Below are positions 1 to 28,669 of a stretch of DNA of 64,000 nucleotides, piece by piece. Position 1 is the stretch's first letter. Each line of letters begins with the position of its first letter. The notes below the pieces were generated by a model that saw only the letters and a program-made list of their open reading frames with translations, made no database searches and was not told the origin of the DNA. Position numbers and translations under genes: made by a program. The stretch is from Nocardia anocheti (GTDB lineage Bacteria; Actinomycetota; Actinomycetes; Mycobacteriales; Mycobacteriaceae): positions 248,001 to 312,000 of the forward strand of contig NZ_JAQQFV010000002.1 in assembly GCF_029675105.1 (NCBI RefSeq). Reading direction: 5' to 3'.

Positions 1-18957
<18,957 letters not shown>

Positions 18958-19009
18958 CCCAAACCTCGCTTCCGGAACACCCGTGCAGGCGCTCCCCGAC
19001 GACACCGGA

Positions 19010-19047
19010 ACGCAGGCGCCGCTGCCGAACTAGCGTGGCGCCTGCGT
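19010..19047 (-). promoter_or_regulatory. 11-bp stem-loop in the NRPS-1 leader
   Basis: Perfect inverted repeat: ACGCAGGCGCC at 19010-19020 and its complement at 19037-19047, with a 16-nt loop. It lies about 53 nt upstream of the chosen TTG start and immediately before the alternative GTG. It lacks a U-tract, so it is not a standard terminator. It could be an operator palindrome or an RNA structure acting on NRPS-1 expression. Confidence 0.55.
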
Positions 19048-19342
19048 CTCGGGTTCAATTCTCGAAATCAATCAGGCAAAAATGTCCATTGGCACTATCT
19101 GTCGGCCCGGCCGATCTTGTTACATGGCTGAGACCATGCTCGGGATCGACAGCCCGGCAGCGCCGGTGTGCTCTTCGCAAACCATCGCACCAATCTACCG
19201 GTGCGCCCGCCCGGCAACCAACCACGTCCATAGCTGGATGACATAGCCCCAGGTAAACCGAGAGCGACCGGTTAGCTGACGCTTGTCTACGCGCTCACAT
19301 CGTCGCGGGAGCCCGTCCGCACCGAACCGACTGAGGCGTGGA
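19048..19342. other. Intergenic region upstream of NRPS-1
   Basis: About 295 nt between the end of cobM and the NRPS-1 leader. It holds no convincing gene. It is less GC-rich around 19050-19130 and probably contains the NRPS-1 promoter, but I could not place -35 and -10 elements with confidence. Confidence 0.4.
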
Positions 19343-20107
19343 TCACACCGACTGGTCGGTAGCTGATCTCGATCGGGCGGGGTCGTAGAGGTGGGATTGC
19401 GCACAATCGATCGACGGGGTGAGAGCTCGGCCGACGAGGATGACGGCGGCCTGGCGCAGGCCCGCGGACTCGACCTGGTCGGCGATGTCGGTGAGGGTGC
19501 CGCGCAGGACGAGCTGTTCGGGTTGGCTGGCCCGGTAGACGACCGCGACCGGGCAGTCGGCGCCGTACGCCGCGACCAGTTCCTCCGCGAGAACCCGGAC
19601 GCGGGTGATGGCCAGGTGCAGGACGAGGGTGGCGCCGGTGGCGGCGAAGTCGGCCAGCGCCTCGCCAGCGGGCATCGCGGTCGAGCGGGCCTGGGTCCGG
19701 GTGAGAACGACTGATTGGACTACTTCGGGCACGGTCAGTTCGGTGCCGAGGGCGGCGGCGGCCGCGGCGTAGGCGGGCACGCCCGGGGTGACATCCCAGG
19801 GGACGCCCGCGGCGTCGAGGCGGCGGGTCTGTTCGGTGAGGGCCGAATAGATCGACGGGTCGCCCGAGCAGAGCCGGGCCACCTCGCGACCGGCCGCGTG
19901 GGCGGCGACGAGCCGCTCGGTGATCTGGTCGAGATCGAGGTGCTGGGTGTCGATCAGTTCGGTGCCGGGCGCGCAGTGCGCGAGGACCTCGGGGTCGAGA
20001 TAGGTGCCCGCGTACAGGCAGACCGGGCTCTCGCGCAGCAGCGTGACCGCGCGCACCGTGAGCAGGTCGGCCGCGCCGGGGCCCGCCCCGATGAAATGCA
20101 CCGTCAT
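19343..20107 (-). CDS. cobM: Precorrin-4 C11-methyltransferase CobM
   Basis: SAM-dependent methyltransferase of the aerobic cobalamin pathway; it methylates precorrin-4 at C-11 to give precorrin-5. The protein starts VHFIGAGPGAADLLTVRA, the glycine-rich SAM-binding start of the CobM/CobI tetrapyrrole methylase family. It continues with CLYAGTYLDPE, ARLCSGDPSIYSALTEQ and VTPGVPAYAAAAAALGTELT, all typical of CobM. The length is 254 aa, normal for the family. The ATG at 20107 is preferred over an upstream extension at 20146 because the conserved fold starts there. No other cob genes are in the window. It lies between the NRPS-1 leader and an unrelated lipoprotein gene. Confidence 0.93.
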   Translation of the reverse strand: MTVHFIGAGPGAADLLTVRAVTLLRESPVCLYAGTYLDPEVLAHCAPGTELIDTQHLDLDQITERLVAAHAAGREVARLCSGDPSIYSALTEQTRRLDAAGVPWDVTPGVPAYAAAAAALGTELTVPEVVQSVVLTRTQARSTAMPAGEALADFAATGATLVLHLAITRVRVLAEELVAAYGADCPVAVVYRASQPEQLVLRGTLTDIADQVESAGLRQAAVILVGRALTPSIDCAQSHLYDPARSRSATDQSV

Positions 20108-20238
20108 GGGCGCGAGTCTACGGTCGCCTCGCACCACCGCCCGCACCGCTGGTCAGCGCATTGCGCCGACCGGAGGCCGGTGGAGCAAGTATGTTCTGAA
20201 TCCGTCGGCGCGGTGCCGATCACGGACGAGGGGGCGCG

Positions 20239-20910
20239 GTGCCACGATCGAGGAATACGCGACGAGGGATGGGTGCCGCGATCGCGTTGACAGCGCTGGC
20301 CGTGAGTGCCTGCGCGGGCCCGGCCCCGATCACGGGCCACCCGACCTCTTCGCTGGCGGAGTTCGTGCCCAGCGCCGAGAACCAGGACCCGTCGCTGACG
20401 ATCCCCGGCATCGTCACCGCCGAACTCCCGCCCGGTCTGCACGTCACCAGCAAGCAGCGCGTCGCCTATCCGGAGATCCCGCCGCTGGGCGGACCGCACG
20501 ACGCTCGCTGGGCCGCCTGCGACGGGGTCGTCTACGACACGGCTGTGCGCACCGAGAACCTGGTGCACTCCCTGGAGCACGGCGCGGTGTGGATCGCCTA
20601 CGACCCGGCGAAGGTGAGCGCGGCGGGTCAGGAGACGTTACGCGCCAAGGTGATCGACAAGCAGTACACGGTGATGTCACCGATTCCCGGCATGGCCGAC
20701 CCGATATCGCTGCAATCCTGGGGGCACCAGCTCAAACTCGACAGCGCCGACGACGACCGGATCGACCAGTTCATCACCGCGCTGCGCGAGAACCCCTACA
20801 CCACACCGGAAGTCGGCGCGACCTGCTCGTCCCCGAGCTTCGACCGCACCGCCCCGCCGCCGTTCGACCCCACCGCGCCGGGCCCCGACGCGGTGCCGAT
20901 GGACGGCTAA
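20239..20910 (+). CDS. DUF3105 family lipoprotein
   Basis: Predicted secreted lipoprotein of 223 aa, function unknown. A basic N-terminus and hydrophobic stretch lead to the lipobox VSAC with Cys25 as the predicted lipidation site. The core carries the DUF3105 signature: VAYPEIPPLGGPHDARWAAC followed by VYDTAVRTENLVHSLEHGAVWI. The GTG start has GAGGGGG a few nt upstream. A proline-rich tail ends the protein. Its stop overlaps the stop of the convergent PPOX gene by 3 nt. Cys and His residues in the core could bind metal, but that is a guess. Confidence 0.85.
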   Translation: MPRSRNTRRGMGAAIALTALAVSACAGPAPITGHPTSSLAEFVPSAENQDPSLTIPGIVTAELPPGLHVTSKQRVAYPEIPPLGGPHDARWAACDGVVYDTAVRTENLVHSLEHGAVWIAYDPAKVSAAGQETLRAKVIDKQYTVMSPIPGMADPISLQSWGHQLKLDSADDDRIDQFITALRENPYTTPEVGATCSSPSFDRTAPPPFDPTAPGPDAVPMDG

Positions 20911-21332
20911 CCCGTCATGTCGAAGTGCGCGACGACCTTCGTCGGCCGCACGCGCACCACCAGCTCCCCCGGCACGCCGTTGCGCTTGCCGAACTCCTCG
21001 GCCTTGTCCGGGCCCATGTACCGCCCGGCGATCGCCGTGGCGGTGCGGACCAGTTCCTCCGGGTCCTCGGAGAGGGTGACCGTGCCCTGGATCGTCACCA
21101 GCGCGTAGGGCGGTTCCTCGAGGTCCACGCACACCGCGATGCGTGGATCGCGGGCGAAGGCGCGGCCCTTGGCGGTGTCCTTGCCGGTGTTGAACACCAG
21201 TTCATCCCCTTCGAGGATGAACCAGACCGGCGTGACCATGGGCCGACCGTCGGCGGCGGCGAAGGCCACCTTCCCCGTCCGGGTGCCCTGAGACAGAAAT
21301 TCGCGAACCTTGGGATCAGCGAGATTTGCCAT
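20907..21332 (-). CDS. PPOX-class F420-dependent oxidoreductase (Rv1155-like)
   Basis: Small split-barrel flavin/deazaflavin-binding protein of 141 aa. The sequence MANLADPKVREFLSQGTRTGK, then GRPMVTPVWFILEGDELVFNT, KGRAFARDPRIAVCVDLEEPPYA and VTIQGTV matches the pyridoxamine-phosphate-oxidase-like family whose mycobacterial members bind F420. Substrate unknown. I chose the internal ATG at 21332 because the family fold starts there; an upstream ATG at 21350 adds six residues. It lies just downstream of the response regulator on the same strand (22-nt gap) and may be expressed separately. Confidence 0.85.
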   Translation of the reverse strand: MANLADPKVREFLSQGTRTGKVAFAAADGRPMVTPVWFILEGDELVFNTGKDTAKGRAFARDPRIAVCVDLEEPPYALVTIQGTVTLSEDPEELVRTATAIAGRYMGPDKAEEFGKRNGVPGELVVRVRPTKVVAHFDMTG

Positions 21333-21354
21333 ACGCCCAGCGTAGGGCACATGG

Positions 21355-21972
21355 TCAGATGGCGCCCTGGGCGCGCGCGGTGGCGACGGCGGAGGTGCGG
21401 GACTTGACGCCGAGTTTGGCGTAGATGTGTACGAGGTGGGATTTGACGGTGGTCTCGCTGAGGAAGAGCCGCTTGGCGATGTCGCGGTTGGACAGGCCCG
21501 CCGCGACCAGCCGCAGCACCTCCACTTCGCGCGGGCTCAGGGTGGTGTCGGCGCGGCGGACGCGGGTCATCAGGCGGGAGGCGACCGTCGGGGACAACAC
21601 GCTCTCCCCCGCCGCGGCCGCGCGCACGGCGGCCAGGAGTTCGGCGGGTGGGGTGTCCTTGAGCAGGTAGCCGACGGCACCGGCCTCGATGGCGCCGAGG
21701 ATGTCGGCGTCGGTGTCGTAGTTGGTGACCACCAGGACGTTCGGCGGATCGGGCAGGGCGCGCAGCCCCGCGGTGGCCGAGGCGCCGGAGCGGCCGTCAC
21801 CGAAGCGCAGGTCCATGAGGACCAGGTCGACCGGGGTGGCCGCGCAGAACGATACCGCCGCGTCGGCGTCGGCGACATCGCCCACGACGGTGATGTCCTC
21901 GGCGGCATCCAGGAGCGCGCGCAGCCCGGCGCGCACGATGGCGTGGTCGTCGGCGAGCAGCAGGCGGATCAT
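21355..21972 (-). CDS. NarL/LuxR-family response regulator
   Basis: Two-component response regulator of 205 aa. The receiver domain has the acidic pair in [13 protein letters not shown], the phospho-acceptor Asp54 in [11 protein letters not shown] and the Lys in [12 protein letters not shown]. The C-terminal LuxR helix-turn-helix, about residues 142-203, has [22 protein letters not shown] and [18 protein letters not shown]. Its start overlaps the end of the histidine kinase gene by 4 nt, so the pair is translationally coupled. The divergent ABC transporter is its likeliest target. Confidence 0.95.
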   Translation of the reverse strand: MIRLLLADDHAIVRAGLRALLDAAEDITVVGDVADADAAVSFCAATPVDLVLMDLRFGDGRSGASATAGLRALPDPPNVLVVTNYDTDADILGAIEAGAVGYLLKDTPPAELLAAVRAAAAGESVLSPTVASRLMTRVRRADTTLSPREVEVLRLVAAGLSNRDIAKRLFLSETTVKSHLVHIYAKLGVKSRTSAVATARAQGAI

Positions 21973-23213
21973 CCGGCCGCTCCCAACGGGAAACTCACCG
22001 TGACGGCGGTGTGGCCCGGCTCGGATTCGATGGTCATCGCACCGCCTTGCTGTTCGACCCGGCTGCGGATGGCATGCAGGCCGAACGCACCGGCACGGGG
22101 GCCGCGCCCGGCGGTGTCCGCCGAGGGCGGTGCCACACGCGAGACGCGCAGGATCGCGGGGTCGATGCCGATGCCGTCGTCGACGATGTCGAGGTGCACA
22201 TCGGTGTCGTCGTAGGTGAGCGTGACCCGCATGCGCGTGGCCTCGGCGTGCTGCACCACATTGGCGACCGCGCTCTGCGCGATCCGCACCAGCGCCGCCT
22301 CCACCGGCATGGGCAGTCGCTCCGGCTCACCTTCGATTAGCAGCTGGGTGGTCAGGGTGGGTGATTGCGCGCGATCGCAGATCCGGGCCAGCGCGTCGGC
22401 CAGTGACTGCCCGTCGAGGGCGGCGGGCGCCAATTCGTCGATGAGCCCGCGGGTTTCGGCCAGGTCTTCGGCGGCGGTCTCGCGGGCGAGCCGAATGCGG
22501 TCCAGCGCGGGATGATCCGGCGCCGCCTGCTCGGCCGCGTGCAGCAGGAGCTGGATGCTGCTGAGTCCCTGGGCGACGGTGTCGTGGATCTCCTTGGCCA
22601 GTCGTTCCCGCTCGGCCAACTTGCCCGCCGTGCGTTCCCGCTCGGCGAGAGCCGCTCTGGTACCGAGCAATTCGGCGATCAGCCGCTCCCGTTCGACGGC
22701 CTCGCGATACAGCGCCTGATAGCCGAGCCCAATCCCGATGGCCACCGCCGCCCCGAGTACCGGCCCCACCACCGCGGCCACCGACCACCCACGATGCGCC
22801 GCGAACCCGACGACACCGACCGCCGTCGCCAACAGCACCGCGACCAGCCCCCACACCCGGGGCAGCAGATGCAGATAGAGGAAGAACAACCCGAACGCCA
22901 GATACACCGCATCCGGTGTGAGCCCGAGCAGCGCCAGCCACAGCACGGTGAGCGCGGCCAGCCACCCCCACACCACCGGAGGGAGCGCCACCCGGTCAGA
23001 AGACGCGTCGGTGGCGGTCTTCGACCGGGACAGTTCCGTTCCGGCGAAATAGATCAGCAGCCAGACGACGGTCAGGGCGACCACGCCGATCCCGTGTCCC
23101 CCGCCGCCGGGCAGCACCGCGCGCACCGCGACCACCACGGCCAGCACCGTGACCAGCACGTGCAGGCCGAGCCGCAGGGTGGTGACGACCGGCGTCAAGG
23201 GCGAGGAGTGCAC
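21969..23213 (-). CDS. Sensor histidine kinase (HisKA_3 type)
   Basis: Membrane sensor kinase of 414 aa, partner of the adjacent response regulator. About five or six hydrophobic segments fill residues 10-170 with little extracellular loop, as in intramembrane-sensing or cell-envelope-stress kinases. A short coiled region precedes the dimerisation box [20 protein letters not shown] with His210. The ATPase domain follows, with the N box region [27 protein letters not shown] and a final [17 protein letters not shown]. The ligand is unknown. It diverges from the ABC permease gene across a 129-nt gap. Confidence 0.93.
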   Translation of the reverse strand: MHSSPLTPVVTTLRLGLHVLVTVLAVVVAVRAVLPGGGGHGIGVVALTVVWLLIYFAGTELSRSKTATDASSDRVALPPVVWGWLAALTVLWLALLGLTPDAVYLAFGLFFLYLHLLPRVWGLVAVLLATAVGVVGFAAHRGWSVAAVVGPVLGAAVAIGIGLGYQALYREAVERERLIAELLGTRAALAERERTAGKLAERERLAKEIHDTVAQGLSSIQLLLHAAEQAAPDHPALDRIRLARETAAEDLAETRGLIDELAPAALDGQSLADALARICDRAQSPTLTTQLLIEGEPERLPMPVEAALVRIAQSAVANVVQHAEATRMRVTLTYDDTDVHLDIVDDGIGIDPAILRVSRVAPPSADTAGRGPRAGAFGLHAIRSRVEQQGGAMTIESEPGHTAVTVSFPLGAAG

Positions 23214-23342
23214 CCGACCAGCTTATGTGCGGCAACCGGAGGGGCATCCATCGAAAGGTGTAAACGCGGGCCGACGTTGGGTGGAGTGGGATTCGTGCGC
23301 CGGTGCGATGGCCGGGGCCGTCCGCGCGGCGAGAGTGGAGGC

Positions 23343-24389
23343 ATGTTCGTCGCACTCCGAGATCTGCGGGCCGCTCGCGGCCGCTTCCTGTTGATCACCA
23401 TCGTCGTCGTGCTGGTGGCGGTGCTGGTGAGCTTCCTCAGCGGGCTCACCGCCGGGCTGGCACACCAGAACATCTCGGCGGTCCAGGGCATCGCGGCCGA
23501 CCGGGTGGTCTTCGCCGAGACCGGGACCGATCCGTCATTCGATTCCTCGGTACTCACCGAAGAACAGGTCGCGCGGTGGCGAGCGGTCGAGGGCGCGACG
23601 GTCGAGCCGATCGGCATCTCGCGGGCACGGGCCGAGCACGCGGGGGCGAGCCCGGTGCAGGTCGCGTTATTGGGTGGCGACGCGTCGGCCTTCGGCAATC
23701 ACCCCGCAACCGGCCCCGGCACGGTGGTGTTGAGCGCGGCGGCGGCGCGGGAGCTGTCGGCGGGGGCGGGCGAGACCGTGCTGCTGGCTGGCCACGAATT
23801 CGACGTCGCCGCCATCGCCGGAGACGAGTGGTACAGCCACACGCCGGTCATCTGGACGAGCCTGGCCGATTGGCAGGCCGCCAGTCCCCGCTCGGGTGCG
23901 GCGACCGTCCTCGCGGTGAGCGGTTCGTCCGCCGATCTCGACACCGAGGCGGGCACCCGGACCGTGCCCGCGCGCGACGCTGTCGAGGCGATCGGCTCCT
24001 ACCAGGCCGAGAACAGCTCGCTCACCCTGATGACACTGCTGCTGTTCGCCATCTCCGCGCTGGTCATCGGGGCCTTCTTCACGGTGTGGACGGTGCAGCG
24101 TCAGCCCGATATCGCCACCTTGAAGGCGCTCGGCGCGACCACCGGCGCGCTGGCCGTCGACGCCCTGGCACAGGCGGCGATCGTGCTGATCACGGGTGTG
24201 GCGGTCGGGCTCGGCATCACCGCGGCGACCTCGCTGTTGCTCGGCGACGCCATGCCGTTCGTACTCGCACTGTCGACCACGCTGGTCCCCGCGCTGGCCC
24301 TGATCGTGCTCGGACTGGCCGGTGCCGCCGTCGCCCTGCGCTTCCTGTTCACCACCGACCCCCTGACCGCACTCAGCGCGGCACGCTGA
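23343..24389 (+). CDS. FtsX-like ABC transporter permease
   Basis: MacB/FtsX-type permease of 348 aa. One N-terminal membrane helix (about residues 13-37) is followed by a periplasmic domain of some 190 residues, then three C-terminal helices (about 230-262, 285-310 and 315-340) with the family pattern FFTVWTVQRQPDIATLKALGAT. Such permeases do not form a classical channel; they export or extract envelope substrates by mechanotransmission. The ATG has GGAGG only 1 nt upstream, an unusually tight spacing, but the fold begins here. The ATPase follows after 54 nt. Confidence 0.9.
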   Translation: MFVALRDLRAARGRFLLITIVVVLVAVLVSFLSGLTAGLAHQNISAVQGIAADRVVFAETGTDPSFDSSVLTEEQVARWRAVEGATVEPIGISRARAEHAGASPVQVALLGGDASAFGNHPATGPGTVVLSAAAARELSAGAGETVLLAGHEFDVAAIAGDEWYSHTPVIWTSLADWQAASPRSGAATVLAVSGSSADLDTEAGTRTVPARDAVEAIGSYQAENSSLTLMTLLLFAISALVIGAFFTVWTVQRQPDIATLKALGATTGALAVDALAQAAIVLITGVAVGLGITAATSLLLGDAMPFVLALSTTLVPALALIVLGLAGAAVALRFLFTTDPLTALSAAR

Positions 24390-24443
24390 CGGACGAACCG
24401 TCCGATGTCGGCGCCACCCACCAACCCGATCGAAGGACTCCCC

Positions 24444-25154
24444 ATGGCACTGACACTCACCGATGTCACCCTCACCTACCCCGACGGCACGGCCCGCCTG
24501 ACCGCGCTCGACCGCGTCTACCTGCAGGTCCCCGGCGGCACCATCGCCGCGATCACCGGCCCGTCGGGCTCGGGCAAGTCCAGTCTGCTCGCGGTGGCGG
24601 CCACGCTCATCCGCCCCGATTCGGGTCGCGTCGTCCTCGATACCGACACCGGCGGCACCGATCTCGCGACCCTGAGCAGGCGCGCGGCGTCCACCCTGCG
24701 CCGCACCGCGATGGGCATCGTGTTCCAGCAGCCGAATCTCATCCCCGCGCTGACGGCACGCGAACAACTCGAGGTCACCGCCCACCTCGGCGGTCGCTCC
24801 CAGCGCACCGGCGAAACACGTGCCCGCGCAACGGAACTACTCGCGGCAGTCGGCCTGGCCGAGCACGCGGACAAACGCACCGCCCAGCTCTCGGGCGGAC
24901 AACGTCAGCGCGTCAATATCGCCCGCGCCCTCATGAACGACCCGGCCCTGCTCCTCGTCGACGAACCCACCAGCGCCCTGGACTCCGCACGCGGTGCCGC
25001 CATCCTCGACCTGATCACCACCATCGCCCGGCGACACCGGGCCGCCACCGTGCTGGTCACCCACGACCCCACCCACCTGCACCGCATGGACGCGGTCTAC
25101 CGGATGACCGACGGCCGACTCACCACCGCGGACACCGCCGCCGCCCGCGCGTGA
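24444..25154 (+). CDS. ABC transporter ATP-binding protein (MacB/LolD type)
   Basis: ATPase of 236 aa partnering the upstream permease. Walker A is GPSGSGKSS, the Q-loop is VFQQPNLIPALTAREQ, the signature is LSGGQRQRV, Walker B is LLLVDEPTSALD and the switch histidine is in VLVTHDPTHL. All catalytic residues are present. I chose the ATG at 24444, with GAAGGA just upstream, over the in-frame ATG at 24405. The two-component system divergent to this pair suggests inducible detoxification or envelope maintenance. Confidence 0.94.
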   Translation: MALTLTDVTLTYPDGTARLTALDRVYLQVPGGTIAAITGPSGSGKSSLLAVAATLIRPDSGRVVLDTDTGGTDLATLSRRAASTLRRTAMGIVFQQPNLIPALTAREQLEVTAHLGGRSQRTGETRARATELLAAVGLAEHADKRTAQLSGGQRQRVNIARALMNDPALLLVDEPTSALDSARGAAILDLITTIARRHRAATVLVTHDPTHLHRMDAVYRMTDGRLTTADTAAARA

Positions 25155-25225
25155 CCGGCCAACCCGCCGCGCCCGCCCGGCGATCCGCCACCACTCGCAC
25201 CACACCCCACGGGCACACTGAGCCG

Positions 25226-25612
25226 ATGAGCGCACCCAGACAGCTGATCGTGGTCGACGCGGCCAATGTCATCGGCTCGCGGGCCGACGGCTGGTGGAAG
25301 GACCGCGCGGGCGCCGCCCGCCGCCTGCTGGCCGACCTGACGGAGTTGACCGCCCGCCTGCCCGACACCACCGACATCACCGTCGTCCTCGAAGGCGCCG
25401 CGAAACCGGCCGCCGACACCCCGACACCCCCGCGTCTGAAAGTCCTGCTCGCCGAAGGCTCCGGCGACGACAAGATCGTCGAAGCAGTCGCCGCCGCGAC
25501 CACCTACCCCGACATCACCGTCGTCACCGCCGACCGCGAACTCCGCACCCGCGTCACCGCCCACAACGCCACCCCGGTCGGCCCGTCCTGGCTCCGCAAC
25601 CAGCTCGGCTGA
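25226..25612 (+). CDS. NYN-domain (PIN-like/YacP) nuclease-fold protein
   Basis: Small protein of 128 aa with the NYN/PIN-like fold. LIVVDAANVIGSR gives the first acidic residue, GSGDDKIVEAVAA the middle acidic cluster, and VVTADRELRTRV the third conserved Asp. Relatives act in RNA processing; no substrate can be given from sequence. The start is the ATG at 25226, where homology begins, 72 nt after the ABC ATPase stop. It may be read through from the transporter operon. It converges with the vapC-like gene that follows. Confidence 0.82.
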   Translation: MSAPRQLIVVDAANVIGSRADGWWKDRAGAARRLLADLTELTARLPDTTDITVVLEGAAKPAADTPTPPRLKVLLAEGSGDDKIVEAVAAATTYPDITVVTADRELRTRVTAHNATPVGPSWLRNQLG

Positions 25613-25619
25613 GGAACTC

Positions 25620-26042
25620 TCACGATTCCGATGGTCGCGCCACCGGGATAACAGAGACCATATTGTCGATCCCTTTGAAGTCATCGGGATTGGTGGTGAA
25701 CAACGGCAGCCTGTGCACTGCGGCAACCGCCGCGATCATCAGATCGGCTTCCCGTCGACGTGGTTTGCGGCCGTACGCGATGACCCCTGCGGCGATGAGC
25801 CCGTAATGGCGTGCGGCATCGGCGTCGAACGGCAGTGGGTCGAACATGGCCTCGGTGCGTTGCAGGCGGGCGATGCGCCGTGCCCGTTCGATGGGGTCGT
25901 CGGTCTGATGCACACCGGCCGAGAGTTCGGCCAGGGTGACAGCAGAGGTCAACAGTTCGCCCGGCAACGATGCGCGCGCCAGCTGTTCCAGATGGATCAG
26001 AATGTTCGTATCCGCCAGACCACGCAGGTGCCGCGCGGTCAC
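25620..26042 (-). CDS. PIN-domain toxin, VapC-like
   Basis: Predicted ribonuclease toxin of 140 aa. The PIN acidic quartet is visible: Asp11 in LADTNILIHL, Glu39 in TLAELSAG, Asp100 in READLMIAA and Asp120/121 in TTNPDDF. VapC enzymes cleave tRNA or rRNA; the target here is unknown. The start is a GTG at 26042 overlapping the antitoxin stop by 4 nt, the usual coupling that keeps antitoxin in excess. Confidence 0.9.
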   Translation of the reverse strand: MTARHLRGLADTNILIHLEQLARASLPGELLTSAVTLAELSAGVHQTDDPIERARRIARLQRTEAMFDPLPFDADAARHYGLIAAGVIAYGRKPRRREADLMIAAVAAVHRLPLFTTNPDDFKGIDNMVSVIPVARPSES

Positions 26043-26326
26043 TCCGAGCCCTCGGCGGCGCGAAGATAGGCATCGAAGTGGGCGGACCCATCGATGTGTT
26101 CGAGTTGATCGGACCGGAAGCGGTCGGCGTCCATCGGTGGCAGATCACCGAACGCCTCGAACAGCTCGTCGACCGGTACGGATCGACGCCGACCCTGCCC
26201 GGCTGGCTGCTCGAGGTACTTGTCGATAGCGACCAGAGCGACCTGCTGCATCGAGGTGTGCTCGGCTTCCGCACGGCGCCGCAAGGCCGCAGCCTGTTCA
26301 TCGGACAACCGCAAAGTCATAGCCAT
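26039..26326 (-). CDS. Ribbon-helix-helix antitoxin, VapB-like
   Basis: Antitoxin of 95 aa for the downstream PIN toxin. The N-terminal 40 residues (TLRLSDEQAAALRRRAEAEH) form a ribbon-helix-helix DNA-binding region. The acidic C-terminal half probably wraps the toxin. The start codon follows a -10-like TATCAT by exactly 6 nt, so the mRNA is probably leaderless, and a perfect 18-bp palindrome overlaps that promoter. Confidence 0.88.
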   Translation of the reverse strand: MAMTLRLSDEQAAALRRRAEAEHTSMQQVALVAIDKYLEQPAGQGRRRSVPVDELFEAFGDLPPMDADRFRSDQLEHIDGSAHFDAYLRAAEGSE

Positions 26327-26332
26327 ACATCC

Positions 26333-26351
26333 ATGATACCGCGCGGTATCA
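26333..26351 (-). promoter_or_regulatory. vapB promoter and palindromic operator (first TA pair)
   Basis: TGATACCGCGCGGTATCA at 26334-26351 is a perfect 18-bp palindrome. On the minus strand its right end merges into TATCAT (26338-26333), a good -10 element, followed by 6 nt and the ATG at 26326. This fits autorepression by the VapBC complex. It starts directly behind the stop codon of bkaR. Confidence 0.7.
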
Positions 26352-26352
26352 C

Positions 26353-26967
26353 CTAATCGTCAACGTCGTCCATCCCGAATAGCGCCGCCAGCGCCATCTG
26401 GCGAAGCACCGGCCGCGCCCTGCCCGCACTCGCGGCGGTGGCGCTGTGCGGGGTGGAGTTCAGGAGGCCGAAGGCGGCGTGGGCTTGGATGCGGGCGGAT
26501 TCCTCGGTCAGGGCGGGGCTGAGGTCGCGCAGGACGCCGACCCATACCTCCACGTACTGCCGTTGCAGGCGGCGCAGGGTGCGGCGTTCGGGGGCGGGGA
26601 CGTTGTCGAGGTCGCGGTCCTGGATGCGGATGAGTTCGGGGTCGTCGAAGGCGAAGTCGAGGTGGAACTCGACCAGGCCGGTAAGGGCCTCGGCCGGGGT
26701 GGAGGCGGTGGCGACGACCGCGCGGCCACCGTCGAGCAGCCGCTCGCTGACACCGACCAGCAGCTCGACCAGCAGCGCTTCCTTGTTCGCGAAGTGCCGG
26801 TAGACGGCCGGGCCGCTGATGCCGACCGCCGCGCCGAGATCGTCGAGGCGCACGCCGAGGAAGCCACGGTCGGCGATGAGCCGGGCCCCGGCGGCGAGCA
26901 GTTGCTCGCGACGCTGGGCTTTGAGCAGTTCGCGCCGGGTCGCCGGGACGGATTCGGTACTGGACAT
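26353..26967 (-). CDS. bkaR: TetR-family repressor BkaR of the leucine/branched-chain operon
   Basis: TetR regulator of 204 aa. The helix-turn-helix lies around residues 30-60 ([20 protein letters not shown]), with the [11 protein letters not shown] motif after it. The effector domain follows. It is divergent from accD1 in the same arrangement as M. tuberculosis Rv2506, where the homologue BkaR represses the accD1-accA1-fadE19 operon. That position and type support the name; the effector, presumably an acyl-CoA of the pathway, is inferred. The minus strand shows GAGAGGG upstream of the start. Confidence 0.85.
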   Translation of the reverse strand: MSSTESVPATRRELLKAQRREQLLAAGARLIADRGFLGVRLDDLGAAVGISGPAVYRHFANKEALLVELLVGVSERLLDGGRAVVATASTPAEALTGLVEFHLDFAFDDPELIRIQDRDLDNVPAPERRTLRRLQRQYVEVWVGVLRDLSPALTEESARIQAHAAFGLLNSTPHSATAASAGRARPVLRQMALAALFGMDDVDD

Positions 26968-26999
26968 CCGGGCGCACCCTCTCGACTCTGGACAAACTC

Positions 27000-27017
27000 G
27001 GTTAGTCGAGATTAACC
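27000..27017. promoter_or_regulatory. Candidate BkaR operator
   Basis: GGTTAGTCGAGATTAACC is an imperfect inverted repeat (GGTTA-N8-TAACC, 14 of 18 positions symmetric) in the 94-nt gap between the divergent bkaR and accD1 genes. A weaker copy with the same right half (GATTAACC) ends near 27043. The position fits a TetR operator controlling both genes. Confidence 0.6.
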
Positions 27018-27061
27018 TGAATTTCAGTTATTGGCGATTAACCGGACGGCAGGATGGCGTG

Positions 27062-28665
<1,604 letters not shown>

Positions 28666-28669
<4 letters not shown>

